Of a stretch of DNA of 38,487 nt, positions 24,541 to 33,588 are shown piece by piece. The position numbers and the translations under genes were made by a program. Below the pieces are notes generated by a model. That model saw only the letters and a program-made list of their open reading frames with translations, ran no database searches and had not been told where the DNA came from. The stretch lies in assembly GCA_003169895.1 (NCBI GenBank), contig PNAE01000007.1, positions 867,918-906,404 on the forward strand, in the 5' to 3' direction. This stretch comes from Gemmatimonadota bacterium. Its GTDB lineage: Bacteria > Gemmatimonadota > Gemmatimonadetes > Gemmatimonadales > GWC2-71-9. Position 1 is the first letter of the stretch. Each line of letters opens with the position of its first letter.

Positions 24541-24651
24541 CGCACCGTAAGGTCGCACGGGCCGTGCCATCCGGCCGAAGACGGCGGGCGGCAGCCGTGT
24601 GGACCCATCCCCCGATGTGCCGGAGCGGTGCGAAGTGAGCAGGGGGGCAGT

Positions 24652-24681
24652 TTGCATACCCATGCCCCCTATATCTATATT
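24652..24681 (+). promoter_or_regulatory. Promoter of the copper efflux operon with G/C tract between -35 and -10
   Basis: TTGCAT (24652-24657) and TATATT (24676-24681) are 18 bases apart, ending 24 bases before the ATG of the HMA gene. Between them lies ATACCC followed by ATGCCCCCTAT, the kind of G/C tract with ATA ends bound by CsoR repressors. It is not a perfect palindrome like the Bacillus copZA operator. A second G tract (24642-24647) lies upstream and pairs with it. The AT-rich -10 stands out in this high-GC sequence. Confidence 0.6.
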
Positions 24682-24705
24682 ATGGCCATCAGTCAGGGGG
24701 CTCGG

Positions 24706-24921
24706 ATGCAAACGGTCGTCTTGCAGATCGAAGGGATGAGTTGCGGTCACTGCCTCAACGCGGTCAACCGGGCGTTGTCCGGCGTACCCGGCGCCGAGGT
24801 TACGAGCGTTCAAATGGGGCGGGCCGAGGTGGTGGTTTCGTCGAGCGGCGTGGCCGATGCACTCGTCGGCGCGATCGCCGCCGCAGGGTATCGCGCCACG
24901 GCAGCTGTGGCGCCGGAGTAG
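24706..24921 (+). CDS. HMA-domain copper chaperone (CopZ-like)
   Basis: A 71-residue single heavy-metal-associated domain, [16 protein letters not shown] with the metal-binding Cys13 and Cys16, then the usual beta-alpha-beta pattern ([28 protein letters not shown]). AGGGGG lies five bases before the ATG. The protein should carry Cu(I) in the cytoplasm to the ATPase encoded eight bases downstream. The longer in-frame extension upstream crosses the promoter and is rejected. Confidence 0.93.
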   Translation: MQTVVLQIEGMSCGHCLNAVNRALSGVPGAEVTSVQMGRAEVVVSSSGVADALVGAIAAAGYRATAAVAPE

Positions 24922-24929
24922 CAGCGCCA

Positions 24930-27257
24930 GTGCCTGCGTCGATCACGATTCCGGTGCGGGGAATGACCTGTGCCGCATGTCAGGCCCGGGTCCAGCGCGC
25001 GCTGCAGCGCGAACCGGGGGTGGACTCCGCGGCGGTCAACCTGATGTTGGCGAACGCCGCGATTCGCTACGACCCGGCGTCAACCACCCCGGAGCGCCTG
25101 GTTGCCGCGATCCGCGCCACCGGCTATGACGCCGAGGCGCCCTTGGTGGCCGTGTCGGCGCTGGACGAGCAGGCTGCACGCGACACGGAGCAGCAGCACG
25201 AGTTCGTCGTACTGCGCTCCAAGGCGATTTTCGCCCTGGTCGCGGGCCTGATCGCGATGGTCGGTTCGGTGCCGCTCATGGTGACCGCCGCGAACGCCCA
25301 CCGCACGACCATCGATCCGTTGATGCGCGCCATCATGGACCGGATTGCCCCGGCGTTGCGACGGGCCATCCCCCCGCTGTTTGCGGCACCGCGACAGGTG
25401 ATCGCGTGGAGCCTCCTCGCGTTGACGCTGACAGTTATGGCGTGGGCCGGCCGGCATTTCTATGTGCGCGCGTGGAAGGCCTGGCAGCACCGAGCTGCCG
25501 ACATGAATACCCTGATTGCAGTCGGGACCGGCGCGGCGTTGGTCTATTCGGTTGTCGCGACAGTGGTCCCGGGCGTGTTCATTGCCCGCGCGCTAGCACC
25601 CGATGTGTACTACGAGGCGGTCATCCTGATCATTGCGTTCATCCTGGTTGGGAACGCACTGGAGGCGCGGGCCAAGCGCCAGACCGCGACGGCACTGCGC
25701 GCGCTCGCTGGCCTGCAACCGCGCGTCGCTCGCGTCATGCGTGATGGCGCGGATCTCGACGTGCCGATCGAGGCCGTGCGTCGCGACGATGAGGTGCTCA
25801 TCCGTCCGGGTGAAAGGATCCCGGTGGACGGTGGGGTGATCGCCGGGGAGAGCGTCGTCGACGAATCGATGCTGACCGGCGAGGCACTGCCCGTGGCCAA
25901 GCGCGTCGGCGACCTGGTCGTTGGCGGCACCGTCAACGGCACCGGCGCGTTGCGCGTGCGGGCCACCCGAGTTGGCGCGGATTCGACGCTGGCCGCCATC
26001 GTCCGGTTGATGCGCGATGCCCAGAACTCCCGGGCACCACTCCAGCAGCTGGCCGACCGGATCAGCGCGGTCTTCGTCCCGGCGATCATTGGCCTCTCGA
26101 TCGTGACGTTCATCGTCTGGGCAAGCACGGCGCATGATGCTCCGGTAATGCGGGGGTTCTCCGCCGCCGTTGCGGTGCTGATCATCGCATGTCCGTGCGC
26201 CATGGGCCTGGCCGTTCCGACCGCGGTGATGGTCGCCACGGGCCGCGGCGCGGAGCAAGGCGTGTTGATCAAGGGTGGCGACTCGCTCCAGCGCGCAGGC
26301 GAAGTCGACACGGTGGTACTCGACAAGACCGGGACGGTGACCGAGGGAGCGCCCATCGTCTCAGGCGTCATCGTGGCGGCGTCCGGCCGCGTCACGGTGG
26401 ATGACCTGCTGGAATTCACCGCGGCGGTGGAATCACTGTCGCAGCACCCGCTGGCCGCCGCCATCGTCGCGGAGCGCGCACGGCGCGGGCTCGCCGTTCG
26501 CCAGGCCACGCATTTCAGCTCAACCAGCGGTCTCGGTGCAACAGCCAGCGTGGACGGTCACGCCGTGGTGATCGGCAACGCCGCGATGCTGCGGCACATG
26601 TCGATCGACCCCGAGCCGCTCGCCGCGGGTCTCGATGGAGTCGCTTCGCAACGCGAGACGTCGGTGCTGGTTGCCATCGACGGCGTGGCGGCCGGCCTCA
26701 TCTCGCTGGCCGATCCGATCCGCGTCACGGCGGCTCCGGCGATCGCACGCTTGCAGGCCGCTGGCCTCGACGTCGTGTTGCTCACCGGGGATCGGCACGA
26801 CGTGGCGGAATCGGTTGCGCACGAGGTCGGCGTGCGACGTGTTGTCGCCGGTGTGCTGCCCGAAGGCAAGGTTGCCGAGATCGCCCGGCTGCAGCGAGAA
26901 GGACATGTCGTCGCGATGGTCGGCGACGGAATCAATGACGCGCCGGCGCTGGCCCAGGCGGATGTCGGCATCGCCATGGGCGGCGGCACCGCTATCGCGC
27001 TCGAAGCGGCCGATGCCGCGTTGATGCGCGAGGACCTCGGCGCGGTCGCCGACGCGATCGACCTCTCCCGGCGGGCGGTGCGCGTGATCCGGCAGAACCT
27101 GTTCTGGGCCTTCGCGTACAACGTGATCGCGATTCCGATTGCGGCCGGCGCTCTCTATCCGAGCACGGGGCTGCTGCTGAGTCCGGTGCTCGCAAGCGCG
27201 GCAATGGCAATGAGCAGTGTCACCGTTGTCGGGAATTCCTTGCGATTGAAAAGATGA
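24930..27257 (+). CDS. copA: Cu(I)-translocating P-type ATPase (CopA)
   Basis: The GTG at 24930 gives 775 residues, so the HMA domain begins at residue 5; the open frame further upstream overlaps the chaperone gene. In order: HMA domain with G-M-T-C-A-A-C (Cys14, Cys17), membrane helices, actuator T-G-E-A-L-P, the C-P-C of transmembrane helix 6 (421-423), phosphorylation site D-K-T-G-T (Asp465), S-Q-H-P-L for nucleotide binding, G-D-G-I-N-D-A-P-A (665-673) and the C-terminal [10 protein letters not shown] of Cu(I) pumps. It exports copper from the cytoplasm. The C-terminal L-K-R and stop run into a heptad repeat array. Regulated most likely by the CsoR gene downstream. Confidence 0.96.
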   Translation: MPASITIPVRGMTCAACQARVQRALQREPGVDSAAVNLMLANAAIRYDPASTTPERLVAAIRATGYDAEAPLVAVSALDEQAARDTEQQHEFVVLRSKAIFALVAGLIAMVGSVPLMVTAANAHRTTIDPLMRAIMDRIAPALRRAIPPLFAAPRQVIAWSLLALTLTVMAWAGRHFYVRAWKAWQHRAADMNTLIAVGTGAALVYSVVATVVPGVFIARALAPDVYYEAVILIIAFILVGNALEARAKRQTATALRALAGLQPRVARVMRDGADLDVPIEAVRRDDEVLIRPGERIPVDGGVIAGESVVDESMLTGEALPVAKRVGDLVVGGTVNGTGALRVRATRVGADSTLAAIVRLMRDAQNSRAPLQQLADRISAVFVPAIIGLSIVTFIVWASTAHDAPVMRGFSAAVAVLIIACPCAMGLAVPTAVMVATGRGAEQGVLIKGGDSLQRAGEVDTVVLDKTGTVTEGAPIVSGVIVAASGRVTVDDLLEFTAAVESLSQHPLAAAIVAERARRGLAVRQATHFSSTSGLGATASVDGHAVVIGNAAMLRHMSIDPEPLAAGLDGVASQRETSVLVAIDGVAAGLISLADPIRVTAAPAIARLQAAGLDVVLLTGDRHDVAESVAHEVGVRRVVAGVLPEGKVAEIARLQREGHVVAMVGDGINDAPALAQADVGIAMGGGTAIALEAADAALMREDLGAVADAIDLSRRAVRVIRQNLFWAFAYNVIAIPIAAGALYPSTGLLLSPVLASAAMAMSSVTVVGNSLRLKR

Positions 27258-27280
27258 GAGACGAGGGACGAGAGACGAGA
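27253..27280. repeat. Heptad-repeat array, unit GACGAGA
   Basis: Four tandem seven-base units (GATGAGA, GACGAGG, GACGAGA, GACGAGA) begin within the last codon and stop of copA. No inverted partner arm is seen before the csoR-like gene. A single GACGAGA also occurs at 27671-27677 just after the csoR-like stop. Confidence 0.85.
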
Positions 27281-27366
27281 GAACACGCATCCCGTCGCCT
27301 TGATGGACGGGGTCCGGTTCTTCGCGGACTTCTCATTCCTTGTGCTTTCGTTCAGGAGGTCAATCC

Positions 27367-27666
27367 ATGACCACTCCCCATCCGACCCACGCCATCCACG
27401 TCCCCGCAGAAACTCAGGTCGCCCTCACCAAGCGCCTCCGCCGCATCGAAGGCCAGGTGCGTGGGTTGCAGAGGATGGTCGACGAGCACCGCTATTGCGC
27501 CGATATTCTGGTCCAGATTGCGTCGGTGCAGGAGGCGTTGCGGAGCGTGGGCAAGCTGCTGCTGCAGAATCATCTGACGCACTGCGCCGCGACGGCGATC
27601 CGTTCAGGAGACGCCGCCGAGGCGGAGCGCGTCGTCAGCGAGCTGGTGGAGCTGTGGGGGAAATAG
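27367..27666 (+). CDS. csoR: CsoR-family copper-sensing repressor
   Basis: The ATG at 27367 has AGGAGG eight bases upstream and gives 99 residues. The all-helical fold of the family is evident: R-L-R-R-I-E-G-Q-V-R-G-L-Q-R-M-V, then Y-C-A-D-I-L-V-Q-I, then L-L-Q-N-H-L-T-H-C. The Cu(I) ligands are Cys44, His69 and Cys73, the exact C-H-C set of copper sensors (formaldehyde- and nickel-sensing relatives differ). It represses its target until copper binds. Position downstream of the chaperone and ATPase genes, with the G/C tract in their promoter, suggests autoregulated copper control. Confidence 0.95.
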   Translation: MTTPHPTHAIHVPAETQVALTKRLRRIEGQVRGLQRMVDEHRYCADILVQIASVQEALRSVGKLLLQNHLTHCAATAIRSGDAAEAERVVSELVELWGK

Positions 27667-27690
27667 GAAAGACGAGAGACGGCTTTCGTT

Positions 27691-28479
27691 CTATCTCGGC
27701 GCAGCCCAGTGTGTTGCCGTCGCCCAGGTCGCTGGATCAAACAGCTTGCGGTCGAGCTTCACGTTGGTCTTCCAGCCGGAGTATTCCTCAATCTGTTGCG
27801 GGACGCCCCCCGAGAGCATCGCGACCTTGGTGGCCAGCCAGCCGCCGCCCGTTGCCACGAAGTTGTCCAGATGAATGTCGAACAGTGGCCGGGTGGGTGC
27901 GAACCGCAGCAGCATGCGCACAAGTACCAGCCGGTCCTTGTCGATCCAGAATTGCGGTGAGGTGGTATCGCTCGCGGACATGGCGCCCACGGCCCACGCG
28001 GGACGGCCCTCCCAGCTGACATCCACTACCCGGCTCATGTCGACCTGCAGCGGTTCGAGTTGCTTGAGCGTCACCGCCATGGGCTGGAGATAGACATTCT
28101 CGATCAGCGGGATGAACGGATTGCCGGTGGTATCGGTGCGGGTGAGCTTCCCGGCCCGGACGATCCAGGTGGAGTCGGCCGTGGAAATGCTGCCATTGCC
28201 ATCGGCCAGGCTGCCGGTATCGATGCGTAACCGGGCACCGCCTGCCGGGTTCCATTGGAGGCTCTCGTACCAGGTCTGTTCGGTCATGGTCCCACTCGGC
28301 GTCCGCCGCGTGGTCTTCTGCGTGAATGTCAGCGTGGGGAACCATTTCCTGCCGTACTTGTCGTGCATACGTGCCAGTACGTCGGCGCCGGTGGCCAACC
28401 TGCGGTCCTGGCCATGCAGCGTTACAGCCATGGCGCAGGCGAGAACGCCGGCGAACCCCAGAGCATTGAGAGTCTTCAT
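27691..28479 (-). CDS. Exported protein, LolA/outer-membrane lipoprotein-sorting-like
   Basis: A 262-residue protein with a Sec signal (M-K-T-L-N-A-L-G-F-A-G-V-L-A-C-A-M-A-V-T-L-H-G-Q). The mature part begins A-T-G-A-D-V-L-A-R-M-H-D-K-Y-G-R-K-W-F, then F-T-Q-K-T-T-R, and continues as regular beta-strands (W-Y-E-S-L-Q-W, G-G-A-R-L-R-I-D-T, S-T-W-I-V-R-A-G-K-L), which is the shape of the LolA/LolB half-barrel. The family assignment is weak. It would act in the periplasm and bind a lipid or hydrophobic group. It converges with csoR, with only 24 bases between the stops. Confidence 0.65.
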   Translation of the reverse strand: MKTLNALGFAGVLACAMAVTLHGQDRRLATGADVLARMHDKYGRKWFPTLTFTQKTTRRTPSGTMTEQTWYESLQWNPAGGARLRIDTGSLADGNGSISTADSTWIVRAGKLTRTDTTGNPFIPLIENVYLQPMAVTLKQLEPLQVDMSRVVDVSWEGRPAWAVGAMSASDTTSPQFWIDKDRLVLVRMLLRFAPTRPLFDIHLDNFVATGGGWLATKVAMLSGGVPQQIEEYSGWKTNVKLDRKLFDPATWATATHWAAPR

Positions 28480-28537
28480 ATCGGCCTGGTTGGGGAAGGG
28501 ACGCCGTCGTAACGTGCCCGGGCGCGAAAAGTTTCCC

Positions 28538-30040
28538 CTAACGGTGAGTCCGGGTGGTCAGCCGCGTCATGTCCGCGGTGATCGTCGGTAACGCGCCCAG
28601 CGCCACCACGCCGCCGACGAGTGCCACGACCGGAAGCAGGAGAACCGCCCGCTCCAGCGTGAACCGGTCAGAGAGCGATCCGATCAGCGGAAACGCGACC
28701 GCGTCGCCCGCGAGATGAATGAAGAGCAGGTACGCACCCACCACGGTCGACCCGATGCGGGCCGGAACCACGTCAAAGATCACCGCGGACATCGGCCCGT
28801 TGTACCACGAGAGAAAGAAGAAGACGACCACGAATCCGGGGACGAACATCCCGAGATCGTGCAACGTCAGCACCCAGATCGCCAGCGGCCCACCGATGAT
28901 GAACCCGGCCGCGATCGTGATCACCCTTCCCTTGTCGGTCCACCGGCGCAGCCAGTCGGCGATCAGTCCACCGGCCAGCGTGCCCGCGATGCCCGCCACC
29001 AGGCCCCACGTACCCAGGAGTTGCGCGGCGGCCGCTGTGGTCAGGGCGAACTTGCGCGTCATGAACGACGGCCCCCACCCCACCAGTCCATTGGTGCCGA
29101 ACGAGATCATCGCCCCCGACAGGAAGATGAACACCAGTGTCGGTGTGCGCAGCACGGTCCTGCCCGCACGAAGCAGGTCCTCCATCGCATCTTCGAGTCC
29201 AGGCGTGAACGGCGTCTCCTCTCGTCGGTCGGTCTGCAGCAACCGCACCCACCGCCAGATGGTCAGCACCGCACCGAGCCCGATGGCGACCGCGAGCACG
29301 ATCGTGTCGCTCGGTGACTCCGTCCCAAAGCGCTGCGTCAGTACGAATGCGACCACCAATCCGATGCCGGTAAGCGCCAGCACCGGGAACAGCTGGTGCA
29401 CGAGGCCGACCGCGCCCAGGCCGAGCTTGCGCGCCATGCCGAGGATGTTGTGCGGCCGCTCCCGACGCGACGGATCGACCAGGCGCATCACCAGCGCGGC
29501 GCACGCGAAGCCGGGTATGCCGACTGCCATCAAGGCGACCCGCCAGCCGTACACGCCTTCGAGGTAGCCTCCGAGGAGAATGCCGAGCACGCCGCCGACC
29601 GGGATGCCGGCGTTGAGGACGCCCATCGCAAATGCGCGATGCCGCCCGGGGAAGTAATCCGCGATCATCGATGTGGAGGCTGGTGCATACGCCGCCTCAC
29701 CAATGCCCACCGCGGCGCGGCAGACGAACAACGCCGTGAACCCACGAACCAACCCGCCGAGCGAGGTAAACGCGCTGAACAACGCGGTGCCGGCAGCGAT
29801 CACGGTCTTGCGATTCTTGAGGTCGCCGATGATGCCGAACGGCAGCGCCGCGACCGAGAACACAAGAATGTATGCGGAGCCGAGCCAACCGAGCTGGGTG
29901 TCGTTGAGCACCAGTTCGCGCTTGATCGGCTCGAAGAGCGCGAAGATGATGTTGCGGTCGAGATAGTTGAGCAGGTTGATGAACGCCAGCAGCGCCAGCG
30001 TCCAGCTGGCGCGAAGCCGCTGCGGTCGCTCGGTGGCCAC
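28538..30040 (-). CDS. MFS transporter, Spinster-like
   Basis: A 500-residue protein from a GTG at 30040 with twelve predicted membrane spans. The first span carries I-N-L-L-N-Y-L-D-R-N-I-I-F-A-L-F, and loop 2-3 has G-D-L-K-N-R-K-T-V. R-A-A-V-G-I-G-E-A-A-Y-A-P-A-S-T and F-A-M-G-V-L-N-A-G-I-P-V-G-G-V-L-G follow. This is the pattern of the Spinster/Spns group of the major facilitator superfamily, which moves lysophospholipids or sphingolipids in animals; bacterial substrates are largely unknown. A long cytoplasmic loop splits the two halves. Only five bases separate it from the LOG gene upstream, so the two are co-transcribed. Confidence 0.9.
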   Translation of the reverse strand: MATERPQRLRASWTLALLAFINLLNYLDRNIIFALFEPIKRELVLNDTQLGWLGSAYILVFSVAALPFGIIGDLKNRKTVIAAGTALFSAFTSLGGLVRGFTALFVCRAAVGIGEAAYAPASTSMIADYFPGRHRAFAMGVLNAGIPVGGVLGILLGGYLEGVYGWRVALMAVGIPGFACAALVMRLVDPSRRERPHNILGMARKLGLGAVGLVHQLFPVLALTGIGLVVAFVLTQRFGTESPSDTIVLAVAIGLGAVLTIWRWVRLLQTDRREETPFTPGLEDAMEDLLRAGRTVLRTPTLVFIFLSGAMISFGTNGLVGWGPSFMTRKFALTTAAAAQLLGTWGLVAGIAGTLAGGLIADWLRRWTDKGRVITIAAGFIIGGPLAIWVLTLHDLGMFVPGFVVVFFFLSWYNGPMSAVIFDVVPARIGSTVVGAYLLFIHLAGDAVAFPLIGSLSDRFTLERAVLLLPVVALVGGVVALGALPTITADMTRLTTRTHR

Positions 30041-30045
30041 CAGGT

Positions 30046-30801
30046 TCAGAGGCCCACGGTGGCGATGCCGAGTCTCTTCCGGCTGTCCAGCAGCCGACGG
30101 ACCACCGCCCGCGGACTGTCGGTCACGGTAATCAGCTGTTCGTCGCCGGGTCCGATCATGCCTTCAGCCAGCATGGTATTCACGATCCAGTCCATCATCC
30201 CGGCCCAGTACCGCTTGCCGAAGAGCACGATCGGGAAATCGGTCAGCTTGTCGGTCTGCATCAGCGTCAGCGCCTCGAACAGTTCGTCGAGTGTGCCGTA
30301 GCCGCCGGGAAACACGGTGAAGCCGATGGCATACTTGACGAACATCGTCTTGCGGACGAAGAAGTACTTGAAATCGAGCGACCGCGACAGGTAGCGATTC
30401 GGCCGCTGCTCGTGCGGCAGCTCGATGTTGCACCCGATTGAGAGGCCGCCGGCCTCGTAGGCGCCCTTGTTGGCGGCCTCCATGATTCCCGGACCGCCGC
30501 CGGTGATGACCGGGATTCCCGCCTTGGCGAACAGGCGCGCCGTTTCCTCGGCGGCCTGGTACATCGGGTCGTCCGGCTTGGTGCGCGCCGATCCGAAGAA
30601 CGACACGCCGCCCGCCACATCCTGGAGATTGTCGAACCCCCAGACGAATTCGCCCTGAATGCTCAGCACGCGCCATGAATCCGACGTCCGCCGCAGGTGC
30701 CGTACATCCTCGCCCACCGGGACGTTCAGCAGCTGTTCATCTTCGGTGGGGTGCGACTTGCGCGAGGTCTTGGGGGGCGGCGCGGTCTTGCGGTCAGGCA
30801 T
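30046..30801 (-). CDS. LOG-family protein (nucleotide 5'-monophosphate phosphoribohydrolase-like)
   Basis: The start at 30801 overlaps the aminotransferase stop; the product has 251 residues. It has a charged N-terminal extension of about 60 residues (P-P-P-K-T-S-R-K, V-P-V-G-E-D-V-R-H-L-R-R), then the Rossmann-like LOG core: G-G-V-S-F-F-G-S-A-R, G-G-G-P-G-I-M-E-A-A-N-K-G-A (101-114) and the catalytic P-G-G-Y-G-T-L-D-E (165-173). Members hydrolyse AMP or cytokinin ribotides; bacterial roles are often in nucleotide clean-up. R-K in F-V-R-K-T-M-F is the expected substrate-binding pair. It is the middle gene of a three-gene minus-strand run. Confidence 0.92.
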   Translation of the reverse strand: MPDRKTAPPPKTSRKSHPTEDEQLLNVPVGEDVRHLRRTSDSWRVLSIQGEFVWGFDNLQDVAGGVSFFGSARTKPDDPMYQAAEETARLFAKAGIPVITGGGPGIMEAANKGAYEAGGLSIGCNIELPHEQRPNRYLSRSLDFKYFFVRKTMFVKYAIGFTVFPGGYGTLDELFEALTLMQTDKLTDFPIVLFGKRYWAGMMDWIVNTMLAEGMIGPGDEQLITVTDSPRAVVRRLLDSRKRLGIATVGL

Positions 30802-31942
30802 CCAGCAATACCTCGAGGAGAGCGCGGTGATCATCCGCGACGTTGTAGAAGTAGGGAGAGACGCGCACATGTCCGGGTCTCGCGTCGACGATGAATCCCG
30901 CCTCGGCCAGGCGTGCGACGTCGGCCCGTGGATCGATCCGCGGCAGCATCACGATGCCGGTCCGCTCCGCGGCGTTCGCGGCGACCTTGGCATGCACGCC
31001 ACGACTCTCCGCCGCGGCGATCAGGTCCTCGGTGAGCGCGCTCGTTGCGGCACGAATCGCCGCGACGCCCGCCGCCTCGATGACGTCGAGGCCGCCAAGT
31101 TGCGAGGAAACAGATAGCAGCGCCGGCGTGCCGGTTTCGAAACGGCGGGCGTCATCGTATGGCGTGAAATGCGCCGGATCGAACGCAAATTGCTCGCGGT
31201 GTGCGAACCATCCGGTCGCTTGCGGAACGACGTCGCCAGTGGTGCCGGCGCGAGCGTAGAGAAACGTGATGCCGCTGCCGCCGAGCAGCCACTTGAGGCC
31301 GCCGGACAGGTAGAAGTCGACGTCGAGCGCGCGCACGTCCACCGGGATCTGGCCGGCGGCCTGGTAGCCGTCAATGAGGCACAACGCCCCGGCACGGTGA
31401 GCCACGTCGGCAATCGCGTGCACATCCTGGATCGCACCCGACGTGAAACAGACGTGGCTCGTGGCGACCAGGGCGGTCTCCGCGTTGACGGCCCGAGCAA
31501 ACTGCTCGACGGGGACGGCGATGTCGTCCGGCGACTTCAGCACCACGACCTCGACATCTTTCGGCAGCCACTGGTACGGCACCGTCGGGAAATCGAGCTC
31601 GGTCGTGACGATGCGCCGGCGGTGGGTAGTGTCGAGCCCGCTGCCGATCACGCCCAGGATGCCGGAAATCGAGGCCTGCAGCGCAATCTCGCCGGTCGAT
31701 GCGTTGACGAGGCGCCCGTAGCGCGAGCGAAGCTCTTCAAGTGCGGCCCACCAGACGTCATACCAGTTTGCCGCGCCACGCTCGTCCCACTGGTCAAGAC
31801 AGCGCTCGACGCGCCGCCGCGCCGGCCGCGATAGCGCTCCGAGCGAGCACGAATTGAGATAAACGGCCCGGTCGAAAACCGGGAACTCGCCGCGCCAATG
31901 GGCGAGGGAGTTGATGACCGGGTGCGGCGCAACGGCGAGCAT
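30794..31942 (-). CDS. Class V aminotransferase-family PLP enzyme
   Basis: The ATG at 31942 gives 382 residues; 31984 is a possible but less likely start. The fold shows V-Y-L-N-S-C-S-L-G-A-L, A-S-T-G-E-I-A-L-Q-A-S, S-H-V-C-F-T-S-G-A-I-Q-D, the PLP-contacting Asp191 in L-I-D-G-Y-Q-A-A-G, and the Schiff-base Lys217 in S-G-G-L-K-W-L-L-G-G. The set resembles kynureninases and cysteine desulfurase-like members; the catalytic Cys loop of desulfurases is not obvious. The substrate is not predictable. It heads the minus-strand operon and is separated from the divergent NDH-2 operon by about 60 bases. Confidence 0.88.
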   Translation of the reverse strand: MLAVAPHPVINSLAHWRGEFPVFDRAVYLNSCSLGALSRPARRRVERCLDQWDERGAANWYDVWWAALEELRSRYGRLVNASTGEIALQASISGILGVIGSGLDTTHRRRIVTTELDFPTVPYQWLPKDVEVVVLKSPDDIAVPVEQFARAVNAETALVATSHVCFTSGAIQDVHAIADVAHRAGALCLIDGYQAAGQIPVDVRALDVDFYLSGGLKWLLGGSGITFLYARAGTTGDVVPQATGWFAHREQFAFDPAHFTPYDDARRFETGTPALLSVSSQLGGLDVIEAAGVAAIRAATSALTEDLIAAAESRGVHAKVAANAAERTGIVMLPRIDPRADVARLAEAGFIVDARPGHVRVSPYFYNVADDHRALLEVLLDA

Positions 31943-32004
31943 GGTGGCAAATATAGGGCGGGTGAGTGGTGACAGCGGGCGCATGCCCCTCTACGTTCCC
32001 CGGT

Positions 32005-32301
32005 GTGAACACGCCCATCGATCCCGCCGAAGCGCCTGAGTATCGTGGCTCGTGGACCGCGCTTGTCCTGAAGCTGACCGCGCGGGCGATCGTGTCCCCG
32101 CGGCTCGCCATCGATCTGCTTCGCACGGCGTGGGCGTTTCGTGGTCGTGACTGGTGGACTCGCCCGCCGTTCCTCCCGGTCCCCGACGGGCCCTACCTGC
32201 GGTGGCGCATGTACACCGCGTATGGCGACGAGCGTGCCGTGCCACCAATCGACGACGTGATCCGGTTTGCACGCTGGCGCCGCACCACGATGCGGGTCTG
32301 A
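32005..32301 (+). CDS. Small conserved-looking protein of unknown function
   Basis: A 98-residue product from the GTG at 32005 (a longer GTG at 31966 is possible). It is basic and Trp/Arg-rich, with R-T-A-W-A-F-R-G-R-D-W-W-T-R-P-P-F-L-P-V, Y-L-R-W-R-M-Y-T-A-Y-G-D and a C-terminal D-D-V-I-R-F-A-R-W-R-R. No signal or membrane span. The stop directly abuts the GTG of the NDH-2 gene, so it is probably co-translated with it. I do not recognise a function. Confidence 0.72.
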   Translation: MNTPIDPAEAPEYRGSWTALVLKLTARAIVSPRLAIDLLRTAWAFRGRDWWTRPPFLPVPDGPYLRWRMYTAYGDERAVPPIDDVIRFARWRRTTMRV

Positions 32302-33588
32302 GTGGCCCAACGACCGCATGTCGTGATTATCGGTGGCGGCTTTGCCGGCCTGTATCTCGCGAAGGGACTCCGGCGCGCGCCGGTGCGAGTCACGCTCGTC
32401 GACCGCCGCAACCACCATCTGTTCCAGCCGATGCTGTACCAGGTTGCGACCGCCGCGCTCAATCCGTCGGACATCGCGTCGCCCATCCGCTCGATCCTGC
32501 GCCATCAGCAGAACGTCGAGGTCCTCCTCGCTGATGCCGTCCGCATCGACGTCGCCGGGAAACGGGTGCACCTCGCCGATGGCGGCGTGCTTTCGTACGA
32601 CTACTGCGCCGTCGCAACCGGCGCGCGGCATTCGTATTTCGGGCATACCGAATGGGAGCCGCTGGCGCCTGGACTCAAGAGCCTGGAGGACGCGCTCGAG
32701 ATCCGGCGCCGGATCTTTCTCGCCTTTGAACGCGCCGAGCGCGAGCCGGACCTCCAGCGGCGGCAGCAGTTGCTCACCTTCGTCATCATTGGTGGTGGTC
32801 CCACTGGAGTTGAGGTGGCGGGCGCGCTCGCCGAAATCCGGCGCTTCGCCCTCGCCCGTGATTTCCGGCACATCGATCCGCGCGAAGCGACGGTGACGTT
32901 GCTCGAAGGTGGCCCGCGCATCCTTGCCGCGTATCCGCCCGCACTTTCTCACCGCGCCAAGACCGACCTGCGCGCGCTTGGTGTCGACGTGCGCGAGAAC
33001 ACCTTCGTCACCGCGGTTCGTTCCGACGCCGTGGAGGCCGGTGGATGGCGCATTCCGACGACGACGGTCGTATGGGCCGCCGGCAACGAGGCGAGCCCGC
33101 TGCTCAGGACGCTCGGCGCAGCGCTGGACCGCCAGGGGCGCGTACTGGTAGGTCCCGACTGCAGCCTCTCCGGGCATCCCGAGGTCCTGGTGATCGGCGA
33201 TGCCGCCGCGTTCACGGACCAGCAATCGGGCGGCCTGGTGCCGGCGGTGTGCCCGGCGGCGATTCAAATGGGACAGTACGCAGCGCACACCATTCGCGAC
33301 TCGGTGGCGGGGAAGCCGCGGGGCACCTTTCAGTATTGGAACAAGGGTGAGCTCGCGGTAATTGGTCGCGGCGATGCCGTGGCCAACCTGCCCAGTGTCC
33401 GGTTCGGCGGATTCTTTGCCTGGCTCATCTGGATCTTCCTGCACATCGCGTATCTCATCGGCTTCAGGAATCGCGTGCTGGTCCTGATCCAATGGGCGTG
33501 GTCCTACGTGACCTACGCTCGCGGTGCGCGCCTGATCACCGGCGAGGTGGGCCACGGTGCACCTGCGGAAGCGGCGGGTTCGGCATGA
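32302..33588 (+). CDS. NAD(P)/FAD-dependent oxidoreductase, NDH-2-like
   Basis: A 428-residue flavoprotein from a GTG immediately after the previous stop. The FAD motif I-I-G-G-G-F-A-G-L (9-17) is followed by N-H-H-L-F-Q-P-M-L-Y-Q-V-A-T (quinone-side loop), the NAD motif I-I-G-G-G-P-T-G-V-E (about 165-175) and V-I-G-D-A-A-A-F. The C-terminal region has a hydrophobic helix pair (F-F-A-W-L-I-W-I-F-L-H-I-A-Y, V-L-I-Q-W-A-W-S-Y) that would hold the protein at the membrane, typical of type II NADH dehydrogenases feeding quinones without proton pumping. This fits with aerobic respiration inferred from the oxidase-assembly genes. The next gene (queG) overlaps by four bases. Confidence 0.93.
   Translation: MAQRPHVVIIGGGFAGLYLAKGLRRAPVRVTLVDRRNHHLFQPMLYQVATAALNPSDIASPIRSILRHQQNVEVLLADAVRIDVAGKRVHLADGGVLSYDYCAVATGARHSYFGHTEWEPLAPGLKSLEDALEIRRRIFLAFERAEREPDLQRRQQLLTFVIIGGGPTGVEVAGALAEIRRFALARDFRHIDPREATVTLLEGGPRILAAYPPALSHRAKTDLRALGVDVRENTFVTAVRSDAVEAGGWRIPTTTVVWAAGNEASPLLRTLGAALDRQGRVLVGPDCSLSGHPEVLVIGDAAAFTDQQSGGLVPAVCPAAIQMGQYAAHTIRDSVAGKPRGTFQYWNKGELAVIGRGDAVANLPSVRFGGFFAWLIWIFLHIAYLIGFRNRVLVLIQWAWSYVTYARGARLITGEVGHGAPAEAAGSA

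Noticed and set aside
24541-24813. N-terminal extension of the GAF protein
   Set aside because: It would place coding sequence across the AT-rich copper promoter and the start of the HMA gene, and adds no domain.
31648-33555. Minus-strand open frame of 635 codons
   Set aside because: Antisense to the NDH-2 gene and shifted against the aminotransferase gene; composition is that of a shadow frame.
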